Positions 53,866 through 60,742 of a DNA stretch of 60,742 bases are shown one piece after another. The notes under the pieces were generated by a model that saw nothing but the letters and a program-made list of their open reading frames with translations, was not told the origin of the DNA and did not search any database. Both the position numbers and the translations under genes were made by a program. Positions within the stretch are counted from its first letter, which is position 1. Each line of letters starts with the position of its first letter. Source of the stretch: Dolichospermum planctonicum (GTDB lineage: Bacteria > Cyanobacteriota > Cyanobacteriia > Cyanobacteriales > Nostocaceae); NCBI RefSeq assembly GCF_005402965.1, contig NZ_BJCF01000026.1, positions 1-60,742 on the forward strand. The letters run 5' to 3'.

Positions 53866-54802
53866 AAATAATTGTTTAATTGTTAATTATCACCTAAATA
53901 TTCCATTTCTCACATTTTACAAAAAATATACTGGAGATAAAGATTGTAGAGTCGAGAATCCCTAGATGAGCAACGTCACTACAAAAGTTTCAAGTCGTGG
54001 CGAAGCCGTATTATACTAGTCATCAAATTTTAAAACATACTCTAAAATGTAGACATCTGCTAACTCTCTTCCTCTGTGTTCTCTGTGCCTCTGCGGTTCG
54101 ATAAAAAAATATATCTACTTATGCGTAAAATAGCTAATACAGCCACAGGGGTTAAAGACCTTGCAGACACAGCAATACTCAGATATGCACATTTGTAAAG
54201 TAGATTTAACAAAATGTTAAATCTTTCTATAATAGGAAAATTAAATAAGTTAGTTAACAAAACTTCAGAAATAACTTATTGAATTTTGATCTATTGTGGG
54301 GTAAGCTACAAATTCAGTGATGTGCAGTTTTTTCTCCCTTGCTCATCCCATGACTAAATCGGTCTTCAGAGAAAATGCTTCATGACCAATCTTTACCCGC
54401 TTGAGGTGGATAGATCAGGAAAAAAGAGAATTGCAGCAAACCAGGTTAATATCTGGAATGTAATTTTCCGGTAAAGTTCCGCAGAAGACCAATAAAGGCC
54501 AGTTAATCTTAATCAAATCGGTTGAGTGGGATATGCTTTCCTCAAGATGAAAAGATTTTGTATTGCTGGGACGAAAAACAACAGCGTCAAAAGAGTACGT
54601 CTGAACCATGGTAAAAAATGAGTTATGGTAATTGTGACTATAACTTAATTTATGCAGCCGCACTGCCACCATAGAAACTAATCGCCCCAAAATATAAGCA
54701 AAACTTATGATCTTATTAAGAATGAATAAAGAGTAAGAATGAGAAGAAGTTGCACATAACGTGATTTGATAGTAATAAAGAAAGACTTCTTGGAAGAAAA
54801 AT
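53866..54802. other. Upstream region of rbcL
   Basis: About 940 bases between the divergent panB and rbcL genes. It contains a dispersed repeat (tcttcctctgtgttctctgtgcctc, about 54068-54092) and a GGCGAAGCC palindromic element near 53997. A minus-strand frame (start at 54609, 64 codons) shows no family. The rbcL promoter and a long leader, as in other Nostocales, should lie in the last 500 bases. No NtcA consensus was found. Confidence 0.5.
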
Positions 54803-56233
54803 ATGTCTTACGCGCAAACTAAGACTCAGGCTAAGTCTGGGTATCAAGCTGGGGTTAAAGATTACAGACTAACTTATTACACACCGGATTACACACCCAA
54901 AGATACAGATTTACTAGCAGCATTTCGGATGACTCCCCAACCTGGAGTTCCCCCCGAAGAAGCTGGTGCGGCTGTAGCTGCTGAGTCTTCCACTGGTACT
55001 TGGACAACAGTTTGGACAGACTTGCTCACCGACCTAGATCGCTACAAAGGTCGTTGTTATGATATCGAACCAGTTCCCGGTGAAGATAACCAATACATCT
55101 GTTACGTTGCTTATCCTTTGGACTTGTTTGAAGAAGGTTCTATCACCAACGTATTGACATCTATTGTCGGTAACGTATTTGGTTTTAAAGCTTTGCGGGC
55201 TTTACGTTTGGAAGACATTCGTTTTCCAGTAGCTTACATCAAAACCTTCCAAGGACCTCCTCACGGTATTCAAGTTGAGCGCGACAAATTGAACAAATAT
55301 GGTCGTCCTCTGTTGGGTTGTACAATTAAACCCAAATTAGGTCTTTCCGCTAAAAACTACGGACGTGCTGTATACGAATGTTTACGTGGTGGTTTGGACT
55401 TCACCAAAGACGACGAAAACATCAACTCAGCACCATTCCAAAGATGGCGCGATCGCTTCTTGTTCGTAGCTGAAGCTATCAACAAAGCCCAAGCAGAAAC
55501 CGGCGAAATCAAAGGTCACTACCTGAACGTTACCGCTCCTACCTGCGAAGAAATGTTGAAACGGGCTGAGTACGCTAAAGAACTCAAACAGCCCATCATC
55601 ATGCACGACTACCTAACCGCAGGTTTCACCGCTAACACCACATTGGCTCGTTGGTGTCGTGATAACGGTATTCTGTTGCACATTCACCGTGCTATGCACG
55701 CTGTAATTGACCGTCAGAAAAACCACGGTATCCACTTCCGCGTATTAGCTAAAGCCCTCCGCTTGTCTGGTGGTGATCACATCCACACCGGTACAGTTGT
55801 TGGTAAATTAGAAGGTGAACGCGGTATCACCATGGGCTTCGTTGACCTATTACGTGAAAACTACGTTGAGCAAGACAAGTCTCGCGGTATTTACTTTACC
55901 CAAGACTGGGCTTCTCTACCTGGTGTAATGGCCGTTGCTTCCGGTGGTATCCACGTATGGCATATGCCCGCGTTGGTGGAAATCTTCGGTGATGACTCCG
56001 TACTGCAATTCGGTGGTGGTACTCTTGGACACCCATGGGGTAACGCTCCCGGTGCTACAGCTAACCGCGTAGCTCTAGAAGCTTGTATCCAAGCTCGTAA
56101 CGAAGGACGTAACATGGCTCGTGAAGGTAACGACATTATCCGCGAAGCTGCTAAGTGGTCTCCTGAGTTGGCTGTTGCTTGCGAACTGTGGAAAGAAATT
56201 AAGTTCGAGTTTGAAGCAATGGATACCGTCTGA
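54803..56233 (+). CDS. rbcL: RuBisCO large subunit (form IB)
   Basis: A 476-residue large subunit, full length. It fixes CO2 on ribulose bisphosphate in carboxysomes. Visible: [60 protein letters not shown] (catalytic Lys), [20 protein letters not shown] (Lys carbamylated; Asp and Glu metal ligands), the [13 protein letters not shown]-type stretch, [16 protein letters not shown] (loop 6) and [20 protein letters not shown]. Codons are more GC-rich at third positions than in the neighbours, as expected for a highly expressed gene. It begins an rbcL-rbcX-rbcS operon. Confidence 0.99.
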   Translation: MSYAQTKTQAKSGYQAGVKDYRLTYYTPDYTPKDTDLLAAFRMTPQPGVPPEEAGAAVAAESSTGTWTTVWTDLLTDLDRYKGRCYDIEPVPGEDNQYICYVAYPLDLFEEGSITNVLTSIVGNVFGFKALRALRLEDIRFPVAYIKTFQGPPHGIQVERDKLNKYGRPLLGCTIKPKLGLSAKNYGRAVYECLRGGLDFTKDDENINSAPFQRWRDRFLFVAEAINKAQAETGEIKGHYLNVTAPTCEEMLKRAEYAKELKQPIIMHDYLTAGFTANTTLARWCRDNGILLHIHRAMHAVIDRQKNHGIHFRVLAKALRLSGGDHIHTGTVVGKLEGERGITMGFVDLLRENYVEQDKSRGIYFTQDWASLPGVMAVASGGIHVWHMPALVEIFGDDSVLQFGGGTLGHPWGNAPGATANRVALEACIQARNEGRNMAREGNDIIREAAKWSPELAVACELWKEIKFEFEAMDTV

Positions 56234-56248
56234 TCATTTAAGATTTGG

Positions 56249-56277
56249 GATTTTGGATTCATAAACAATCCAAAATC
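56249..56277 (+). promoter_or_regulatory. rbcL-rbcX intercistronic stem-loop
   Basis: A perfect 11-bp stem, GATTTTGGATT / AATCCAAAATC, with a seven-base loop, 16 bases after the rbcL stop. It lacks a T-run, so it is not a full terminator. It may protect the rbcL mRNA 3' end after processing or reduce readthrough, producing more large-subunit message than rbcX and rbcS message. Confidence 0.75.
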
Positions 56278-56303
56278 TAAAAATCTCAAGGGCTGGGTCA
56301 AGC

Positions 56304-56711
56304 ATGGATTTAAAGCAAATTGCGAAAGAAACAGCCAAAACTCTCCAAAGTTACCTGACTTATCAGGCATTAAGGACTGTATTGGCGCAGTTAGGCGAAA
56401 CAAATCCACCTTTAGCACATTGGTTGCAAAACTTTTCCGCCGGCAAAATCCAGGATGGAGAAGCTTATATTGAGGAACTGTTTCTAGAAAAGTCAGATTT
56501 GGCTTTGCGGATTATGACTGTCAGGGAACACATAGCGGCGGAAGTGACAGAGTTTTTACCAGAAATGGTGATCACTGGTATTCAGCAGGCCAATATGGAA
56601 CAGCGTCGCCAGCATCTCGAACGTATTACGCAATTAAATTTATCAAGTCCCAGCCTCGAAACTGAAAGACAAACAATATCTGATTCTGATTTAGATAATT
56701 TATCTAATTAG
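56304..56711 (+). CDS. rbcX: RuBisCO assembly chaperone RbcX
   Basis: A 135-residue RbcX, a helical homodimer that binds the RbcL C-terminal tail and assists assembly of the L8 core. The family blocks are KQIAKETAKTLQSYLTYQAL, VLAQLGETNPPLAHWLQNFS, DGEAYIEELFLEKSDLALRI and MTVREHIAAEVTEFLPEMV. The C-terminal tail is Ser/Asp-rich and unstructured. It lies between rbcL and rbcS as in most form IB Nostocales operons. Confidence 0.96.
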   Translation: MDLKQIAKETAKTLQSYLTYQALRTVLAQLGETNPPLAHWLQNFSAGKIQDGEAYIEELFLEKSDLALRIMTVREHIAAEVTEFLPEMVITGIQQANMEQRRQHLERITQLNLSSPSLETERQTISDSDLDNLSN

Positions 56712-56756
56712 TCAGTCAACCAAGTAATAAAAAATCTCCCCCACTTATCAAAAACT

Positions 56757-57086
56757 ATGCAAACTTTACCTAAAGAGCGTCGTTACGAAACCCTTTCTTA
56801 CCTTCCCCCTCTGTCTGACGCGCAAATTGCCAAGCAAGTTCAATATATTTTGAACCAAGGTTACATCCCCGCCATTGAATTTAACGAAACTTCTGAACCT
56901 ACAGAACTTTACTGGACAATGTGGAAGTTACCTTTGTTCGGCGCTAAATCTACTCAAGAAGTATTGAGCGAAGTTCAAGGTTGCCGTTCTCAGTATAGCA
57001 ACTGCTACATCCGTGTTGTTGGTTTTGACAACATTAAGCAGTGTCAAGTTCTTAGCTTCATCGTTCACAAACCCAGCAGATACTAA
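56757..57086 (+). CDS. rbcS: RuBisCO small subunit
   Basis: A 109-residue form IB small subunit. Motifs: [79 protein letters not shown]. Length is that of cyanobacterial RbcS, with the short beta-A/beta-B loop. It is the last gene of the rbcLXS operon, ended by the strong terminator at 57126. Confidence 0.98.
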   Translation: MQTLPKERRYETLSYLPPLSDAQIAKQVQYILNQGYIPAIEFNETSEPTELYWTMWKLPLFGAKSTQEVLSEVQGCRSQYSNCYIRVVGFDNIKQCQVLSFIVHKPSRY

Positions 57087-57125
57087 AATCTGATTTGGTT
57101 TAATTAAGCTTATTTATACCCTGGT

Positions 57126-57155
57126 GAGAGGTAGAGTTTTCTATCTCTCTTTTTT
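57126..57155 (+). terminator. Rho-independent terminator of rbcLXS
   Basis: Stem GAGAGGTAGA pairs with TCTATCTCTC (ten pairs, one G-T) around a GTTT loop, immediately followed by six T residues. It lies 40 bases after the rbcS stop. Confidence 0.92.
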
Positions 57156-57233
57156 AGTTTTTAGTACAGAATATCCTTGCAGAATCGCCATAGCTAGACT
57201 AGACTTAGTTCACAAACCTAGTCCATTAAAATC

Positions 57234-57479
57234 ATGGCAACTGTAAATATTCATCAGGCTAAGACAAACCTTTCTCGACTACTTTCCCGTGTGGAGCTTG
57301 GAGAGGAAATTATTATTTCCAACCGAGGTGTTCCAGTTGCTAAACTAGTTCCATTTCGGACATCGTTAGATCGTCGTTCTAGCTTAGGTCAAGATCGAGG
57401 AAAATTTATTGTTCCAGATGATTTTAATGCTCCTCTACCCGAAGATATTTTAGTTGCATTTGAAGGCGGTGCAGAGTGA
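57234..57479 (+). CDS. Phd/YefM-type antitoxin
   Basis: An 81-residue antitoxin of the Phd/YefM family: ATVNIHQAKTNLSRLLSRVE, LGEEIIISNRGVPVAKLVPF (the family DNA-binding and dimer signature), then an acidic toxin-binding tail (DFNAPLPEDILVAFEGGAE). It neutralises the downstream PIN toxin and represses the pair's promoter. Its stop overlaps the toxin start by four bases. Confidence 0.95.
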   Translation: MATVNIHQAKTNLSRLLSRVELGEEIIISNRGVPVAKLVPFRTSLDRRSSLGQDRGKFIVPDDFNAPLPEDILVAFEGGAE

Positions 57480-57877
57480 GGCTTTTATTAGATACTCAAT
57501 GCTGGTTATGGTGGTTTTCTCAACCAGAAAAGTTGAATGAGAAGGTAATTGAGCAAATTGCGGATGAAACCAATGAAGTATGGTTCTCAGTTGCTAGTGT
57601 TTGGGAGATAGGAATTAAGGTTTCCATCGGTAAGTTGCCACTACCGGAACAAATAGAAGATTATATTTCCACTCGCATGAACCAACTAGGAGCTAGATCT
57701 TTAGAGATTACTACTTCTCATGCTTTGCGGGTAGCTGCACTACCTTTACATCATCGTGATCCTTTTGACAGAATGCTGATTGCACAAGCTCAAGTAGAAG
57801 AAATGACGCTTGTAAGTGCAGATTCAACATTTAATCAATATGAAGTCTCCTTAATCTGGGCATCTAGTCAAACCTAA
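57476..57877 (+). CDS. PIN-domain toxin (VapC-like)
   Basis: A 133-residue PIN toxin. The start is GTG at 57476, overlapping the antitoxin stop (GTGA). Acidic residues are visible in LLLDTQCWLWW (Asp5), SVASVWEIGIKV (Glu) and HHRDPFDRMLIAQAQ (Asp pair), with SADSTFNQY at the end. The DTQCWLWW start places it in the subgroup often paired with Phd-type antitoxins. It is an RNase; target RNA unknown. It differs from the PIN toxin at 15155. Confidence 0.94.
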   Translation: MRLLLDTQCWLWWFSQPEKLNEKVIEQIADETNEVWFSVASVWEIGIKVSIGKLPLPEQIEDYISTRMNQLGARSLEITTSHALRVAALPLHHRDPFDRMLIAQAQVEEMTLVSADSTFNQYEVSLIWASSQT

Positions 57878-58016
57878 ATTTAATAACTGGATAAATTTTG
57901 ATAGCGATCGCCTCCGGTGGACGGAATGCGATCGCTCATAATATCTTAAGAAACTGCTGTATTAGGGTGATTTGGGTTAAAATAGCTCCCCAATTACAGA
58001 AAGAGAGCTTAGGCAC

Positions 58017-60742
58017 TTAGATAAAGAAGCTACTAACAGCAATAGTACCCAAAGCTGGTAATATACCACTGTATCCTGTGATATTCACCAATAGGTCATT
58101 ACTAGATTGGAAACCAGCCACACCATCATTAATCACTAAATAAGTTCCGGCAATACCAAAAGTGGTGACACTGACTAAAGCTGCACTATTTACCCCTAAA
58201 GCCTGATTACCAGTTAACGCTCCATCAGCATCAGTAAATACATTATTGACCACATCTGTTAAGGTAGTGGCTGTACTATTAGCAGCACGAGTGAAAGCAG
58301 TGGGAGCATTCATAGCTACACCCAGGGAGGTCAACAGGTCAATTTTATCAGTGCCAATGGCAAAGTCGGTAATTCGGTCTGCTCCTGATACTGGGGATTG
58401 TCCAAATTGGAAAACCAAGGTATCGCTTCCTATTCCACCTGTGAGGGTGTCTGCACCAGCACCACCGTTAAGAAGATCGTTACCAGTACCACCGTTAAGA
58501 GTATCGTTACCAGCATTTCCTGTGAGGGTATTATTGCCACCATTACCTGTTAATGAATTGTTACCTGCATTCCCAGTACCATTAATAACAGCTGTTCCTG
58601 TTAAGGTCAGATTTTCGATGTTGGGGAAAACCGCTAAATCAAAGGTAACAGAAGATTGAATGATATCTGTTCCTTCTCCTGAGTTTTCAGTAATGGTATC
58701 AGTAGTGCTATCTACGACATAAAGATCATTACCTAAACCACCAATTAAGGTATCAATGCCAGCGCCACCGTTAAGAGTATCGTTACCAGCATTTCCTGTG
58801 AGGATATTATTGCCTGTGTTGCCAGTGAGGCTATTGTTGAGGTTATTGCCTGTACCATTGAGGTTAGCACTTCCCGTAAGCGTAAGATTTTCAAAGTTAT
58901 CGGTAAGGGTGTAGGAAATAGATGCGTTAACTAAATCAGTTCCCTGACTGGGGTTTTCTACTACCACATCACCCGCATTATTCACAGTATAGGTGTCGTT
59001 GCCCGCTAAACCTATAAGACAATCAACATTTATAGTACCACTGAGAGTATCATTACCAGAAGTGCCGAACACTGGGAGAGTCGGTTGACTACCATCATCA
59101 TTTAAAATGATGCCTGTGGCACTGCGAGTACCGATAGTAGCTCGGGAGGGAGTAGACAAATAAACCGTAAAGGTTTCGTTGGATTCAATGGTGCTGTCTC
59201 CTCTGACCCGCACTCTTATTTCCTTGCTGGTTTCTCCTGGTAAAAAGGTGAGGCTTTCTCCTGGTGGCATTGCTCCACCAAAAAAATCGGTGGAGTTAAC
59301 GGGGTTATTACCAGACGGGGTAATAAACCAATCTACTGTGCTTGTACCACTAGTGTCTCCTGACCGAGTGACAGTAAACACAAATGGCTTCTGATCTGAG
59401 TTGCCCTCCGTTTGTATGCTAGATGTACCAGTGATGTTTAGGACAGCATTACTGGCGATATAATTGAAATAGCTACCACTGAGGTTAAATTGCAATGGGT
59501 TGATTAAACCCTGGGTATTTTCTAAAACAGCAATCAGTTCATCAGGTTCGCTATCAGGTTTATTGATGTAGAGGTTAATGTTATTACCTGAAACTGTGGT
59601 CGTATAATCACTACTGGAACCCAAAAGCTGAATGATATCTTCCAGGGGATTAAAGTCTTTGATGATCAGGTAGTCACTTGTACCAGCAGTGGTACGATTA
59701 TAGTCATCATAACCAATCCATGTGACATCGCCGAGAATAAAAGTGTCCTCTCCTGTTCCCCCAGTGACTGTATCTACAGTACCTAACCCTGGTTTGGCGA
59801 CATTGGGATTTACTGATATGATAGTATCACTTCCATCTCCACCCGCGATATCATCATTTCCTTCACCCCCGATGAGCTTGTCATCTCCACTGTAACCTCT
59901 GAGGTAGTCTGCGTAAGCTGTCCCGGTAATCTCAAATGTCTCTATATTGCTAAAGGACAATAGTGGGCTATTAGCATAATTAGTACCTTGCCAATTAAAT
60001 GAGCCTCTATAGTCATGAAAGGCACTATTTGACCAATATCCATTGGACACTCCTAACCCATTTGTACCTAATCCACTAAAGGTTGCACTGCTATAATCCA
60101 CAATTAATCTGTCAGTGCCACCCCCAGCGTTAATGCTGCCATTGCTGACCAATAAATTACCAGTGGCAATAGTGGTGTCATAACCACTGCCTAGAGTCAC
60201 AGAGGAGATATTCTCAAAATTGTTAATGCGGGTATTATTATCCCCACTTACCTGTTCTGTAACTCTTAAATTCAGAACTAAATCTACATCTAAACTGCTC
60301 AGGTCTAGGCTTTGTAGCGTATCTGTTCCTTCTCCCCCGTCAATGCTGTCCCCAGCTTTGGCACTGACTACTGTGTCATTCCCTGTTCCTCCACGGATAA
60401 CATGACGACCTGTGCCACCATCAATAGTATCATTGCCATCACCACCCTCGATTTCGTCATTTCCACCTTCCCCTTTTAGGGTGTCGTTGCCATCACCACC
60501 TTTGATGATGTCACTTCCATCTCCACCCGCGATATCATCATTCCCCTCACCCCCGATGAGCTTGTCATCTCCACTGTAACCTCTGAGGTGGTCTGCGTAA
60601 GCCGTCCCAGTAATTTCAAATGTCTCTATATTGCTAAAGGACAATAGTGGGCTATTAGCATAATTAGTACCTTGCCAATTAAATGAGCCTCTATAGTCAT
60701 GAAAGGCACTATTTGACCAATATCCATTGGACACTCCTAACC
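58017..60742 (-). CDS. RTX-type calcium-binding protein with Calx-beta domain (partial)
   Basis: At least 908 residues are present; the frame is open past the window end, so the N-terminus is missing. Seen from the visible N-terminal side: RTX nonapeptide runs (GGEGNDDIAGGDGSDIIKGG), a large unit with SNGYWSNSAFHDYRGSFNWQ that occurs twice 228 residues apart, a Calx-beta domain (about residues 440-560, FVFTVTRSGDTSGTSTVDW, LPGETSKEIRVRVRGD), further RTX blocks (NDTLNGGTGNDLLNGGAGAD) and a C-terminal region with ADRITDFAIGTDKIDLL. RTX repeats bind calcium after export by a type I secretion system, whose signal is normally at the C-terminus. It is a large surface or extracellular protein, typical of filamentous cyanobacteria. 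No secretion genes lie in the window. Confidence 0.93.
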   Translation of the reverse strand, partial: LGVSNGYWSNSAFHDYRGSFNWQGTNYANSPLLSFSNIETFEITGTAYADHLRGYSGDDKLIGGEGNDDIAGGDGSDIIKGGDGNDTLKGEGGNDEIEGGDGNDTIDGGTGRHVIRGGTGNDTVVSAKAGDSIDGGEGTDTLQSLDLSSLDVDLVLNLRVTEQVSGDNNTRINNFENISSVTLGSGYDTTIATGNLLVSNGSINAGGGTDRLIVDYSSATFSGLGTNGLGVSNGYWSNSAFHDYRGSFNWQGTNYANSPLLSFSNIETFEITGTAYADYLRGYSGDDKLIGGEGNDDIAGGDGSDTIISVNPNVAKPGLGTVDTVTGGTGEDTFILGDVTWIGYDDYNRTTAGTSDYLIIKDFNPLEDIIQLLGSSSDYTTTVSGNNINLYINKPDSEPDELIAVLENTQGLINPLQFNLSGSYFNYIASNAVLNITGTSSIQTEGNSDQKPFVFTVTRSGDTSGTSTVDWFITPSGNNPVNSTDFFGGAMPPGESLTFLPGETSKEIRVRVRGDSTIESNETFTVYLSTPSRATIGTRSATGIILNDDGSQPTLPVFGTSGNDTLSGTINVDCLIGLAGNDTYTVNNAGDVVVENPSQGTDLVNASISYTLTDNFENLTLTGSANLNGTGNNLNNSLTGNTGNNILTGNAGNDTLNGGAGIDTLIGGLGNDLYVVDSTTDTITENSGEGTDIIQSSVTFDLAVFPNIENLTLTGTAVINGTGNAGNNSLTGNGGNNTLTGNAGNDTLNGGTGNDLLNGGAGADTLTGGIGSDTLVFQFGQSPVSGADRITDFAIGTDKIDLLTSLGVAMNAPTAFTRAANSTATTLTDVVNNVFTDADGALTGNQALGVNSAALVSVTTFGIAGTYLVINDGVAGFQSSNDLLVNITGYSGILPALGTIAVSSFFI
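59827..60058 (-). repeat. Long direct repeat in the RTX gene, copy 1
   Basis: About 232 bp nearly identical to 60511-60742 at an offset of 684 bp, a multiple of three. It encodes the SNGYWSNSAFHDYRG...NNYANSP-type unit and the following RTX block. The second copy runs off the window, so the repeat may be longer or present in more copies. Confidence 0.95.
60511..60742 (-). repeat. Long direct repeat in the RTX gene, copy 2 (cut by window)
   Basis: Partner of 59827-60058 in the same orientation. Differences are few single bases, suggesting recent in-frame duplication or gene conversion within the gene. Confidence 0.95.

Noticed and set aside
54415-54690. 91-codon minus-strand frame upstream of rbcL
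   Set aside because: No recognisable family. It overlaps the expected rbcL promoter and leader region, so it is more likely chance, though an ATG-started 64-codon version at 54609 cannot be fully excluded.
54250-54780. NtcA site before rbcL
   Set aside because: Only partial matches such as GTAATTGTGACTAT were found; none satisfies GTAN8TAC.

Overview
The window comes from the chromosome of a filamentous, AT-rich cyanobacterium, probably of the Nostocales. The evidence is a form IB rbcL-rbcX-rbcS operon, a PAM68-type photosystem II assembly protein, cyanobacteria-restricted families (DUF3131, DUF3082, DUF6887/DUF6888, PAM68-like), about twenty HIP1 octamers (GCGATCGC), heptanucleotide tandem repeats (STRR), and IS200/IS605 debris. 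No genus can be assigned from sequence alone.

Layout. 0-1 kb: a 3'-truncated tnpB and hairpin-rich insertion-element debris. 1-6.7 kb: a beta-barrel-like envelope protein, then a minus-strand group of an OpgC-type acyltransferase and two DUF3131 paralogues. 7.2-10.9 kb: a large hybrid histidine kinase whose second GAF carries the Cys-His signature of cyanobacteriochromes. 11-12 kb: DAHP synthase. 12.3-20.1 kb: an accessory island with two Eco57I-like adenine methylase/restriction proteins that share an almost identical core but have different target-recognition regions, a VapBC-like pair between them, and a Uma2-family protein preceded by 15-bp tandem repeats. 20.2-24.5 kb: PAM68-like, rpsO, conserved cyanobacterial proteins, a SpoIID-like protein and tRNA-Gln. 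24.8-27.6 kb: amt with a perfect NtcA box, and ispH. 28.7-40 kb: an AraC-type response regulator, rsmA-ispE, and a split hopanoid side-chain set (hpnI; squalene synthase-hpnJ-hpnK) with a peptide-type ABC exporter, a DUF2237 protein and a J-domain coiled-coil protein between. 40.6-47.3 kb: a LabA-like NYN protein, small membrane proteins, a sterol-desaturase-like protein and two DUF1565 beta-helix proteins, one with six SLH domains. 47.4-53.9 kb: an IS605-type element reduced to its ends, thiE-thiS, a glycosyltransferase, a DUF1517 protein, a DUF6888/DUF6887 pair and panB. 54.8-57.9 kb: rbcLXS with an intercistronic hairpin and a clear terminator, then a Phd/VapC-type pair. 58.0 kb to the end: the C-terminal part of an RTX/Calx-beta protein that runs off the window.

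How the genes connect. An isoprenoid theme recurs: ispH and ispE supply precursors, squalene synthase makes squalene, and HpnI/J/K are expected to decorate bacteriohopanetetrol. The cyclase that forms hopene and the HpnH/HpnG steps are not in the window. The strongest candidate for something undescribed is the duplicated methylase locus. Its identical-divergent-identical mosaic looks like a recombination cassette for changing DNA-recognition specificity, with a toxin-antitoxin pair in the segment that recombination between the copies would delete. The second candidate is the cryptic cyanobacteriochrome module in the hybrid kinase. All functional assignments rest on reading motifs; no database search was run.
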